Assembly (NCBI GenBank): GCA_900551525.1
Contig: URWD01000014.1
Span: forward strand, 1-31,045
Direction: 5' to 3'
Source: an uncultured Mycoplasmatota bacterium
GTDB taxonomy: Bacteria > Bacillota_I > Bacilli_A > RF39 > UBA660
DNA: 31,045 nucleotides
Positions 22,266-29,410 of this stretch are shown here, in pieces. Below the pieces are notes generated by a model. It ran no database searches and was not told where the DNA came from. It saw only the letters and a program-made list of their open reading frames with translations. Each line of letters opens with the position of its first letter. Within the stretch, counting starts at the first letter, position 1. The translations under genes were made by a program, and so were the position numbers.

Positions 22266-23579
22266 TTATAAATTTCTCTTTATTAACTGATTTAACTCAA
22301 CAGCATATTCCATCGGAAGTTCTTCTTTAAATTCATCTATAAAACCAAGCACTATAAGCTCAGTTGCTCTCTCTTCGGGAATACCTCTACTCATTAAATA
22401 AAATAACACATCATCACTAATTTTAGAAACAGTTGCTTCGTGCTCAATATTACTAGATACATTACCAACAGCATTCAAAGGTATTGTATCACTCATCGAT
22501 TTATCATCAAGTATTAAGCTATCACATTTAACCATTGCCTCACTATTTAGTGCACTCTTTTTAATATCAACTTTTCCACGATAAGTAGCATTACCGCCAG
22601 ATGAAGCAATACTTTTAGAAACAATGTTACTTTTTGTATTCTTTCCAATATGTATCATTCTAGCTCCACTATCCTGTTCTTGATTAGATTTAGCAACACT
22701 TATTGTGATACATGTTCCTTTTGAATTATCTCCTTTTAATACACAACAAGGATATTTCATAGTTACTTTAGAACCAATATTTCCATCAATCCATTCCATT
22801 ACACCATTATCATCCACAACAGCTCTTTTAGTAACTAAATTATACACATTTGTTGCCCAATTTTGCACCGTAGAATATCTACATTTAGCATTTTTACCAA
22901 CATATATTTCCACAATTGCGGCATGCAAACTAGACTCACTATAACTTGGTGCTGTACAACCTTCTACATAATGAAGTGAAGAATTATCATCAACAATTAT
23001 AAGTGTCCTTTCAAATTGTCCCATATTTTTACTATTAATTCTAAAATAACTTTGAAGTGGCCTATCAAGCACTGTATTTTTAGGAACATAAATAAAAGAA
23101 CCACCACTAAATACCGCCGCATTTAAGGCAGCAAATTTATTTTCAGTGAAAGACACAATTTTACCAAAATACTTTTTAACTAAATCAGGATATCTTTTAA
23201 TAGCATCTTCAATTGATGTAAAAATAACATGTTTCTTTTCCAGTTCATCAATCATATTATGATAAATTACTTCACTTTCATATTGAACACCCATGCCACC
23301 AAAATGTTTTTCACTCTCTAAAACACCAACACTATCAAGCTCATCAACTACAGGTTTTAAAATATTATTCCAATTATTTTCAAGCTTTTTATCAGCATCA
23401 TTACTCTTATAATAAATAACATCATCAAAATTAAGATTAATTTCTGGTCCAAACTTAGGCATATCTTGACTCACAAAAGACCTATATCCATTTAATCTAT
23501 AATCTAAAACCCAAGACTCTTCATCTTTTATTTCAGATATTTTTCTTACGCTTGCTTCACTTAATCCAACTATTTCCAT
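22266..23579 (-). CDS. sufB: Fe-S cluster assembly scaffold SufB
   Basis: The scaffold subunit that, with SufC and SufD, builds [4Fe-4S] clusters and hands them to apoproteins. At 437 residues it is a little shorter than the usual 465-470, mainly at the N-terminus. The beta-helix core is seen in VFSGGSFIYVPKNTVLDRPL and SSLHYVEGCTAPSYSESSLH. The C-terminal signature is NVSSNIEHEATVSKISDDVL followed by FYLMSRGI. The gene follows sufU with 1 nt between its ATG (23579) and the sufU stop. It is the last gene of the operon csoR-sufC-sufD-sufU-sufB, which ends at the hairpin near 22178. Confidence 0.95.
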   Translation of the reverse strand: MEIVGLSEASVRKISEIKDEESWVLDYRLNGYRSFVSQDMPKFGPEINLNFDDVIYYKSNDADKKLENNWNNILKPVVDELDSVGVLESEKHFGGMGVQYESEVIYHNMIDELEKKHVIFTSIEDAIKRYPDLVKKYFGKIVSFTENKFAALNAAVFSGGSFIYVPKNTVLDRPLQSYFRINSKNMGQFERTLIIVDDNSSLHYVEGCTAPSYSESSLHAAIVEIYVGKNAKCRYSTVQNWATNVYNLVTKRAVVDDNGVMEWIDGNIGSKVTMKYPCCVLKGDNSKGTCITISVAKSNQEQDSGARMIHIGKNTKSNIVSKSIASSGGNATYRGKVDIKKSALNSEAMVKCDSLILDDKSMSDTIPLNAVGNVSSNIEHEATVSKISDDVLFYLMSRGIPEERATELIVLGFIDEFKEELPMEYAVELNQLIKRNL

Positions 23580-23580
23580 A

Positions 23581-24006
23581 TTACTTACCTACTTCATCTA
23601 ATATTTTAACAGCACTTTTACTTGAAAGAAGAGCACAATTTTTTCTAGCAGGTTGCATATAAATCTCATCAAAAGCATTAAGCTCACCAAGTACTTCAGG
23701 ATCATAATCTTCTTCATTTATCATATTTTGATAATTTTTAATTATATCCCTTGCTTCATCAACACTTTTACCAATTAAACTTTTAACAATAATACTCGTA
23801 CTACTTGTACATATTGCACAAGCTTCACCATCAAAACAAGCATCAACAACTTTTCCATCTTCAATTTTCATCATTAAATCAATATTATCTATGCATGAAC
23901 TACTTCTAGTATTAGCTTTTTTGTAACTTTCATCTTCTACCAAACCTCTATTCGTAGGGTTTTGATAATTATCAAGTATTATTTCTCTTTTAGTTTCCTT
24001 ATCCAT
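23581..24006 (-). CDS. sufU: SufU-type Fe-S scaffold / sulfur-transfer protein
   Basis: A zinc protein that in Firmicutes accepts sulfur from the cysteine desulfurase SufS and passes it to SufBCD. The 141-residue protein shows the family residues: C38 and D40 (in SSSCID, where CGD is usual), C63 (in GEACAICTSS) and C124 (RKNCALL). The insertion of about 20 residues before the last Cys separates SufU from IscU. An extra C66 replaces the usual Ser of the CAIS motif. It overlaps the sufD-like gene by 8 nt. No sufS lies in the operon, although it is the partner of this protein. Confidence 0.92.
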   Translation of the reverse strand: MDKETKREIILDNYQNPTNRGLVEDESYKKANTRSSSCIDNIDLMMKIEDGKVVDACFDGEACAICTSSTSIIVKSLIGKSVDEARDIIKNYQNMINEEDYDPEVLGELNAFDEIYMQPARKNCALLSSKSAVKILDEVGK

Positions 24007-24577
24007 TGTATGCCTCCTTCAAATTATCCATAAATTCTTTAACTATAACATTTTCTCTATCTCCATCACCAAGAAGTAAGCCTTCCATAAGTAATTTAGT
24101 TGCATTTGCATCACTTATACCTCTACTTTTTAAATAAAACAATTTATCTTTACTAAACTCTCCGATATAAGCTGCATGATTTGAAAAAGTATCATAATTT
24201 CTAATAAGCAAATTAGGTTTAATAACACTTTCCCCATCCTTTAAATTAATTATTTGATTTTCCTCTTTACAAACACATTTACTTATATCTTTAGGTACTA
24301 AACCTGTTACATTAAATTCTAATTTTTTATTTCCAGTATTAACACCATGACATATAATTTTACTTTCAGTATTACTTGCCACATGATTAACATCAACTTT
24401 ACACACATTATCATTATTACTTATAATACTTAAATGATATATAACCTTAGCATTTTCTCCATTTAAATTAATTTTTATATTTACACTTTTATCCACAACA
24501 TAATGATATATTTCTAAAGTCTCATCTTTATTTATATTAAATACACCATCATTATTTATATATACAACTTTATTCAT
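23999..24577 (-). CDS. sufD: short SufD-like Fe-S assembly protein
   Basis: A 192-residue member of the SufB/SufD family, less than half the length of a usual SufD (about 420). It keeps the C-terminal half: a beta-rich segment, VIKPNLLIRNYDTFSNHAAY with the conserved His, then KDKLFYLKSRGISDANATKL. The large N-terminal part is missing. The frame is intact and has the overlaps expected in an operon (8 nt with both sufC and sufU), so this looks like a genuinely reduced gene rather than a pseudogene. It should dimerise with SufB to form the SufBC2D scaffold. That role is inferred from context and family. Confidence 0.85.
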   Translation of the reverse strand: MNKVVYINNDGVFNINKDETLEIYHYVVDKSVNIKINLNGENAKVIYHLSIISNNDNVCKVDVNHVASNTESKIICHGVNTGNKKLEFNVTGLVPKDISKCVCKEENQIINLKDGESVIKPNLLIRNYDTFSNHAAYIGEFSKDKLFYLKSRGISDANATKLLMEGLLLGDGDRENVIVKEFMDNLKEAYNG

Positions 24578-25301
24578 TATAACCTACTTGTTCAGTTTCA
24601 ATTGCTAAAGACATATCTCCAGTTTTAACAATCTTACCATCTTTCATAATATGAACATAATCAGGCTTAATCATTTCAAGTATTCTTGGGTAATGTGTAA
24701 TAATAAGTATCGATATATCTGGATTTTCCTTTTTATATTCGTTTATATTTTCAGCCACAATTTTCAAAGAATCAACATCAAGTCCAGAATCTATTTCATC
24801 TAATATAATAAGTTTAGGCTTTAACATTTTAATTTGCAAAACTTCATTTTTCTTTTTTTCACCACCAGAAAATCCAGCATTTACATGTCTATGTATCATA
24901 TCACGAGAAAACTTTAAATCATCTAAAGATTTATTAACATCATTTATAAATTTAAAATAATCTATATGTTTACCAGTTTGCTCTTCATAAGCACTTTTTA
25001 AAAACTCACTATTTGTAACACCTTCCACTACAGTTGGATCCTGCATAGCTAAAAAAATACCAAGTTTTGCTCTTTCATCAACACTCAAATCATTTATTTT
25101 TATACCATTAAATAATATTTCCCCATCATTTATTTCAAATAAAAAGTGTCCCATTATAGCCTTAGAAAGTGTAGATTTTCCTGTACCATTTGGTCCCATT
25201 ATAGCATGAACTTCACCATTACCAACCTCTAAAGAAAGACCATCTAATATTTTTTTATCCTCATTTTTTAAACTAACAACTAAATTCTTTATACTTAACA
25301 T
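24570..25301 (-). CDS. sufC: Fe-S cluster assembly ATPase SufC
   Basis: An ABC-type ATPase that drives conformational change in the SufBCD scaffold. It is cytoplasmic and not a transporter. The 243-residue protein has Walker A GPNGTGKST, the SufC-specific signature FSGGEKKKNEVLQ and Walker B LIILDEIDSGLD. The ATG at 25301 has AAGGTGG about 5 nt upstream. Ten further in-frame codons upstream overlap the end of the csoR-like gene and carry no binding site. Only 10 nt separate it from that gene's stop codon, so the two are co-transcribed. Confidence 0.96.
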   Translation of the reverse strand: MLSIKNLVVSLKNEDKKILDGLSLEVGNGEVHAIMGPNGTGKSTLSKAIMGHFLFEINDGEILFNGIKINDLSVDERAKLGIFLAMQDPTVVEGVTNSEFLKSAYEEQTGKHIDYFKFINDVNKSLDDLKFSRDMIHRHVNAGFSGGEKKKNEVLQIKMLKPKLIILDEIDSGLDVDSLKIVAENINEYKKENPDISILIITHYPRILEMIKPDYVHIMKDGKIVKTGDMSLAIETEQVGYNE

Positions 25302-25311
25302 AATTACCACC

Positions 25312-25614
25312 TTACTTATTAATTTTTTCAACCAAAGTTATTACTTCATCTATTATATCTAATTTATCATTTTTCACATTATCAACCATACATGTTTTCA
25401 TATGATTTTTAAGCATATTATTTCCAAGACTTTTTAAAGAATGCATTGATGCCGATAGTTGCATAATAATATCACTACAATATCTATCATCTTCTACCAT
25501 TTGTTTAATACCTCTTATTTGGCCTTCAATTACATTTAGTCTTTTTATTATATTTTGCTTTTCTTCTTCACATCTATGTTTATTTTTCTTACACATTTTA
25601 CATACTTCATGCAC
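25312..25614 (-). CDS. CsoR/CstR/FrmR-family repressor heading the suf operon
   Basis: A small all-helical repressor of the CsoR (DUF156) family, whose members sense Cu(I), Ni, sulfur species or formaldehyde. The 100-residue protein has KRLNVIEGQIRGIKQMVEDD, then C46, then H71 and C75 in NHMKTC, the Cys-His-Cys set of copper-type sensors. CstR-type persulfide sensors share the two Cys. An unusual N-terminus adds C5, C8 and C15. I place the start at GTG 25614 (AGGTG 6 nt upstream). ATG 25620 and GTG 25623 touch that site. It heads the suf operon, and its own promoter contains a G/C-rich operator, so it probably represses suf and itself. Confidence 0.88.
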   Translation of the reverse strand: MHEVCKMCKKNKHRCEEEKQNIIKRLNVIEGQIRGIKQMVEDDRYCSDIIMQLSASMHSLKSLGNNMLKNHMKTCMVDNVKNDKLDIIDEVITLVEKINK

Positions 25615-25632
25615 AAACATCACCTAACACAT

Positions 25633-25662
25633 ATTATACACCCCTACAGGGTATATTGTAAA
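25633..25662 (-). promoter_or_regulatory. suf operon promoter with CsoR/CstR-type operator
   Basis: TTTACA (25657-25662), an 18-base spacer and TATAAT (25633-25638) on the minus strand. The spacer holds the quasi-palindrome ATACCCTGTAGGGGTGTAT (25636-25654), which resembles CsoR/CstR operators (a C-run, 3-4 bases, a G-run, A/T flanks). A bound repressor would cover both boxes. Confidence 0.8.
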
Positions 25663-25670
25663 GAATTTAC

Positions 25671-25699
25671 TTGCGCAAGATACCATATTATTATATAAT
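25671..25699 (+). promoter_or_regulatory. promoter of tRNA-Thr(GGT)
   Basis: TTGCGC (25671-25676), a 17-base spacer and TATAAT (25694-25699), 8 bases before the tRNA. Confidence 0.65.
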
Positions 25700-25707
25700 T
25701 AGGTTAA

Positions 25708-25781
25708 GCCGCTATAGTATAATGGTATTACAAATCCATGGTAAGGATTAAATCAGTGTTCAATTCACTGTTGCGGCACCA
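25708..25781 (+). tRNA. tRNA-Thr (GGT), with an acceptor mismatch
   Basis: Cloverleaf: acceptor GCCGCTA with TTGCGGC (six pairs plus a T-T mismatch at 6-67), a short D-stem GTA/TAC, anticodon stem AATCC/GGATT, loop ATGGTAA with anticodon GGT, T-stem CAGTG/CACTG, CCA encoded. The G1-C72 and C2-G71 pairs suit threonine identity. The D-loop (TAATGGTAT) looks more like that of tRNA-Gly. Confidence 0.8.
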
Positions 25782-25815
25782 TTAGAAATTAAAGCTTGTA
25801 AAGAGCTCATTAAAG

Positions 25816-25845
25816 AGAAAAGTAACGCAAACTTTTCTTTTTTCA
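25816..25845 (+). terminator. terminator after tRNA-Thr(GGT)
   Basis: AGAAAAGT (25816-25823) pairs with ACTTTTCT (25831-25838), followed by a T-run. It ends the tRNA transcript 24 bases before the superoxide dismutase start. Confidence 0.8.
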
Positions 25846-25868
25846 TAGAATAAAACGGTGAATTAATT

Positions 25869-26462
25869 ATGTATACTTTGAAAAAACTTCCATTTACTTT
25901 TTATGAACTTGAACCATCCATAGATACCCACACCATCGGACTTCATTATTATAAACATCAAGCATCTTATTTAACTAATTTAAATAAATTATTAGAAAAT
26001 TACAATTTGAATTACCCAATTGAAGATTTATATAATCATTTAGATGAAATAAAAGATGAGGATAAAAATGATGTAATATTTTATCTCGGAGGTGTTATAA
26101 ATCATGACTTATACTGGGAAACAATTAATCCAAATAACAAAGAAAAACCAAAAGGCAAACTACTTGATGCCATAAATAAAAAATATGGTTCAATGAATAA
26201 TTTCTGGAATGAATTTAAAAATTTAACCACTAATTTAAAAGGTTCCGGTTATGTATTTTTAATCAAAGATAAAAATAATAACATTGATTTAATGACTACT
26301 TCTAATCAAGATAACCCAAGATTATATGGTTACACTCCATTGCTTACTTTGGATCTCTGGGAACATGCTTATTATTTAAATTATGAAAATGATAAGTTAA
26401 AATACTTTGATAATTTTAAAACAATTGTAAATTTCAATTATGCTAATAAATTATTCAACTGA
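25869..26462 (+). CDS. sodA: superoxide dismutase, Fe/Mn family
   Basis: Converts superoxide to oxygen and hydrogen peroxide in the cytoplasm. The 197-residue protein carries the four metal ligands: H26 (GLHYYKHQASYL), H79 (GGVINHDLYW), D162 and H166 (LDLWEHAYYL). The second-shell Gln that tunes the metal lies in the C-terminal half (SNQDNP), as in Mn-type enzymes. GGVINH replaces the common GGHxNH. The Fe/Mn preference cannot be fixed from sequence. The ribosome binding site is weak (GGTG 8 nt upstream), and no promoter separate from the tRNA unit is obvious. Hydrogen peroxide it makes could be removed by the rubrerythrin encoded earlier in the window. Confidence 0.92.
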   Translation: MYTLKKLPFTFYELEPSIDTHTIGLHYYKHQASYLTNLNKLLENYNLNYPIEDLYNHLDEIKDEDKNDVIFYLGGVINHDLYWETINPNNKEKPKGKLLDAINKKYGSMNNFWNEFKNLTTNLKGSGYVFLIKDKNNNIDLMTTSNQDNPRLYGYTPLLTLDLWEHAYYLNYENDKLKYFDNFKTIVNFNYANKLFN

Positions 26463-26466
26463 AAAA

Positions 26467-26492
26467 AGGAAGCTCACACTTCCTAATTTTTA
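26467..26492. terminator. bidirectional terminator after sodA
   Basis: AGGAAG (26467-26472) pairs with CTTCCT (26479-26484), with T-runs on both strands. Confidence 0.7.
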
Positions 26493-27475
26493 TATCTTTC
26501 TTTAACTAATTCTTTATTTTCTTTTGAATAACCCACTAAAACATCTGGAACTCTATTAATAATATTTTGATATAATTCATCAAAAGCAGCTTTACTTTTT
26601 TTACTCATAGCATTAACTAAAGCAATTACATTTGTTTTCTTATCATTTGTAATTACATAAATACTTTTATTAGTGACTATTCCTCTTTGTCTAGTAATAA
26701 ATGGATATATCCAAACAATATCTTTTAGTTCAATAAGTTTCACTCCACTACCATAACTTAAAATGTAATTATCAGTTAGATATACGTGACACTCTTTACT
26801 ATGGATACCACTTCCATTTATTATATCACCCTCAACTTTTTCAAGTTCCCTTCCATATTCTAAAATCATCTTTTTACATTTTTTATTTCTAACAAAATAT
26901 GTAATTATTAAGGCAATACCACTTAGTGAAAATATTCCAAATAATATTAAAGACGAAATAGCTTGTTCACTATTTTTCCAAGAAGTATCTAAGTAAATTT
27001 CACCTACTGTAGATTTCAAAGTATCTATTGAATAAGTATTACCATCTTCATCAGTTAAAAATTCTTGTAAATACTTATATATTTCTGTATCACTTTTTAA
27101 TGTATAACCATAAATAGTAACTGCATCAGGCTTATCCATTTCAGTATCATCTAAAGTATATTCTTGTATTTTACGTAATTTTTCAAAATTTTCATTATCA
27201 AGCATTACAACATGAGGATTATTATCCTCATCAAAAGCTAAATAATAATCACGTTTTTTATTATCCACAGTTTCAGTTGCAAAAGCACTATCAAGTAAAC
27301 TAACATTTACTTTAGCATAAACTCCTTCACTAGTTTTATTACTAAGTTTTACAAACTCAGTATTTGCCTCATCAAAATACAAAAGTAAACCAAGTCCCAT
27401 AAAGAAAACAAATAAAATAATACCCATAACAAGTAAACTTTTCTTTGCTTTCAAATTCTTATAAAATTCTTCCAT
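26483..27475 (-). CDS. uncharacterised two-TM membrane protein (330 aa)
   Basis: I cannot name this with confidence; it may belong to the DUF6709-type proteins. A short cytoplasmic N-terminus is followed by a helix at about residues 15-35 (LLVMGIILFVFFMGLGLLLY). An extracytoplasmic part of about 135 residues follows, with YYLAFDEDNNPHVVMLD. A second helix lies near 175-195 (ISSLILFGIFSLSGIALIIT). The cytoplasmic C-terminus, with YLTDNYILSYGSGVKLIELK and DIVWIYPF, looks like a PH-like or bPH-type fold. The ATG at 27475 has GGGAG 11 nt upstream; a GTG at 27487 has none. It follows the sensor kinase gene by about 50 nt and could be part of that stress operon. Confidence 0.6.
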   Translation of the reverse strand: MEEFYKNLKAKKSLLVMGIILFVFFMGLGLLLYFDEANTEFVKLSNKTSEGVYAKVNVSLLDSAFATETVDNKKRDYYLAFDEDNNPHVVMLDNENFEKLRKIQEYTLDDTEMDKPDAVTIYGYTLKSDTEIYKYLQEFLTDEDGNTYSIDTLKSTVGEIYLDTSWKNSEQAISSLILFGIFSLSGIALIITYFVRNKKCKKMILEYGRELEKVEGDIINGSGIHSKECHVYLTDNYILSYGSGVKLIELKDIVWIYPFITRQRGIVTNKSIYVITNDKKTNVIALVNAMSKKSKAAFDELYQNIINRVPDVLVGYSKENKELVKERYKN

Positions 27476-27528
27476 CTTCAAACTCACTCCCGATTTAATT
27501 ATATATGTTTATTCTTCTAATGTAAACA

Positions 27529-28707
27529 TTATTTATAAAATTTAACTCTAAAAGTAGTCTTATTATTCCTACTTTCTACCCTAATACTTCCATTATCTTT
27601 TTCAATTATTTCTTTTGCTAAAGAAAGCCCTATTCCAAAATTATTTTCATCATTATTTTTCTTATAAAATCTATCAAATATATGATGCATATCTTCTTTA
27701 CTTATTTCTTCTCCATAATTCACAATTTCTAAACTTACATATATTCCATTATCAATATAATTTACATATACATCATTATTTTCATGACTATATTCTATAG
27801 CATTTTTTACTATATTTGTGATAGCTTCACATTCCCATTTATAGTCACCAACAAAAATCACATCACTTTTACCTTTTACATGAATATTTACATTTTTAAG
27901 TTCTCTTAAGATATCAACATTTTTCAATACATCAAATACTAATTCTTTAACTACTATTTTATTTTTTTCAAACTTAACAACATTAGCATCAAATCTTGAT
28001 AACTTAAGCATAGCATAAATCAAAAAGTTAATATTTTCAATTTGCTTTCTAATATCCACCAAATACTCATGTCTTTTTTCTTCGCTTACATTTTCTTCCA
28101 AAAGAGTATCAATCATAAGAGTAATTCCTGTAAGGGGCGTCTTTAACTGATGAGAAATATTAGCTAAATTATCTTTTATTTTAAGTTTATCATCATATTC
28201 TCTTGCATACATTTCTTTTAAACACACTGTGGTAGTATAAATTTCATTTTTAAGAATTGACAAATCACCTTCCACATTATCAATTATTTCTAAATCATAT
28301 ATACCTTCATTTATTCTTTTTAAATAATTAGTAATATCTTCAATATTCTTTCTATATTTTCTCTTTTTAAAATAATATCCTATTCCACAAACTATCCCAA
28401 ATATTCCAAAAACACTTATATTTATAATTAAATTTTTATAATAAACATAGTCTAAGCTTTTTATATAACTTATATCACTTTCTGTAAACCCATACTTTTT
28501 TAATGTATCACTACTATTTCTCCTTTTACTTGAAGACACAATCTTAACCAAGTCCTCACTTTTTACTTCGGGATATTTAGTAAGAACAACCTCTATTATT
28601 TCACTTGTTACTCCATTTACTTCATGAGCATACTTTTTATAAGATAAATAATTACAAACAAATACTAAAATTAAAAGAGTTACAAACCATAAACTATATT
28701 TTTTCAT
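27529..28707 (-). CDS. membrane-bound sensor histidine kinase
   Basis: A sensor kinase that phosphorylates the response regulator encoded just upstream. The 392-residue protein has membrane helices near residues 5-22 and 92-112 and an external loop of about 70 residues. A HAMP-like linker, an H-box (NISHQLKTPLTGI, the His being the phosphorylation site) and a HATPase domain follow, with N-box NIVKNAIEYSHE, DRFYKK and G-box FGIGLSLAKEI. The start ATG overlaps the TGA of the response regulator gene (ATGA), showing coupling. The ligand is not readable. The adjacent FtsX-type permease suggests a cell-envelope or peptide-antibiotic signal. Confidence 0.93.
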   Translation of the reverse strand: MKKYSLWFVTLLILVFVCNYLSYKKYAHEVNGVTSEIIEVVLTKYPEVKSEDLVKIVSSSKRRNSSDTLKKYGFTESDISYIKSLDYVYYKNLIINISVFGIFGIVCGIGYYFKKRKYRKNIEDITNYLKRINEGIYDLEIIDNVEGDLSILKNEIYTTTVCLKEMYAREYDDKLKIKDNLANISHQLKTPLTGITLMIDTLLEENVSEEKRHEYLVDIRKQIENINFLIYAMLKLSRFDANVVKFEKNKIVVKELVFDVLKNVDILRELKNVNIHVKGKSDVIFVGDYKWECEAITNIVKNAIEYSHENNDVYVNYIDNGIYVSLEIVNYGEEISKEDMHHIFDRFYKKNNDENNFGIGLSLAKEIIEKDNGSIRVESRNNKTTFRVKFYK

Positions 28708-29345
28708 AAATCCACCCTATAACCAATACCTTTAATTGTTTTAATAAAATTATCATTACCTATTTTTTCTCTTATCCTTTTTATATAAACGCTTAAAGTA
28801 TTATCATTAACAAATTTACCAGATGCATCCCATATTTTATCTATAATTACATCTCTAGTAACGATCATTCCACAATTTTCTAAAAGTAAAAATAATATTT
28901 TTAGCTCTAAACCAGTTAATTCAACCTCTACATTATTAACATACACTTTATAAGCATTCATATCAAAAGTTACATTCTCAAATTTCTTTATATTATTTTT
29001 CTTATTTCTTTTAATAATATTATTAATCCTTGATAAAAGTTCCTTAGACCTGAAAGGTTTTATTATATAATCTTGTACACCTAAATCAATTGCTTTAACA
29101 ACATCATCTTCTTCATCTTTAGCACTTAAAACTAAAGCTGGAATATTTACATAATTTTCAAAAAAATCTAGTCCATTTCCATCTGGTAAACAAACATCAA
29201 GTATAACTAAATCAAAAGCATTATTAATTAATTCCTTTGCTTCTTTAATACATCTAGCAACATGAACAATATATCCATGTTCTTCCAGCAAAAAACTAAT
29301 TGCTTTTATAATCATTTCATTATCTTCCACTAAAAGTATTTTCAC
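28704..29345 (-). CDS. OmpR-family response regulator
   Basis: A DNA-binding response regulator. The 213-residue protein has a receiver domain with acidic pocket (VEDNE), phospho-acceptor D50 (LVILDVCLPDGNG), the Ser of LSAKDEEDD and Lys of YIIKPF. A winged-helix output domain follows (VELTGLELKILFLLLENCG, TLSVYIKRIREKIG, IKGIGYRVDL). The start is GTG at 29345, with GAGGTG 7 nt upstream. It is coupled to the kinase gene by a 4-nt overlap and probably controls the permease gene upstream. A terminator separates it from that gene. Confidence 0.95.
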   Translation of the reverse strand: MKILLVEDNEMIIKAISFLLEEHGYIVHVARCIKEAKELINNAFDLVILDVCLPDGNGLDFFENYVNIPALVLSAKDEEDDVVKAIDLGVQDYIIKPFRSKELLSRINNIIKRNKKNNIKKFENVTFDMNAYKVYVNNVEVELTGLELKILFLLLENCGMIVTRDVIIDKIWDASGKFVNDNTLSVYIKRIREKIGNDNFIKTIKGIGYRVDL

Positions 29346-29381
29346 CTATTACACCTCACATATATAATACCATATTTTAAG

Positions 29382-29410
29382 AAAAATTAGGTCAATCAAA
29401 CCTAATTTTT
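29382..29410 (-). terminator. terminator of the permease gene
   Basis: AAAAATTAGGT (29382-29392) pairs with ACCTAATTTTT (29400-29410), just after the permease stop codon on the minus strand. Confidence 0.75.

Noticed and set aside
23999..24577. Frameshifted or truncated sufD pseudogene
   Set aside because: The frame is intact, overlaps both neighbours by the usual 8 nt, and keeps the conserved C-terminal motifs; no leftover sufD sequence is seen in the gaps.
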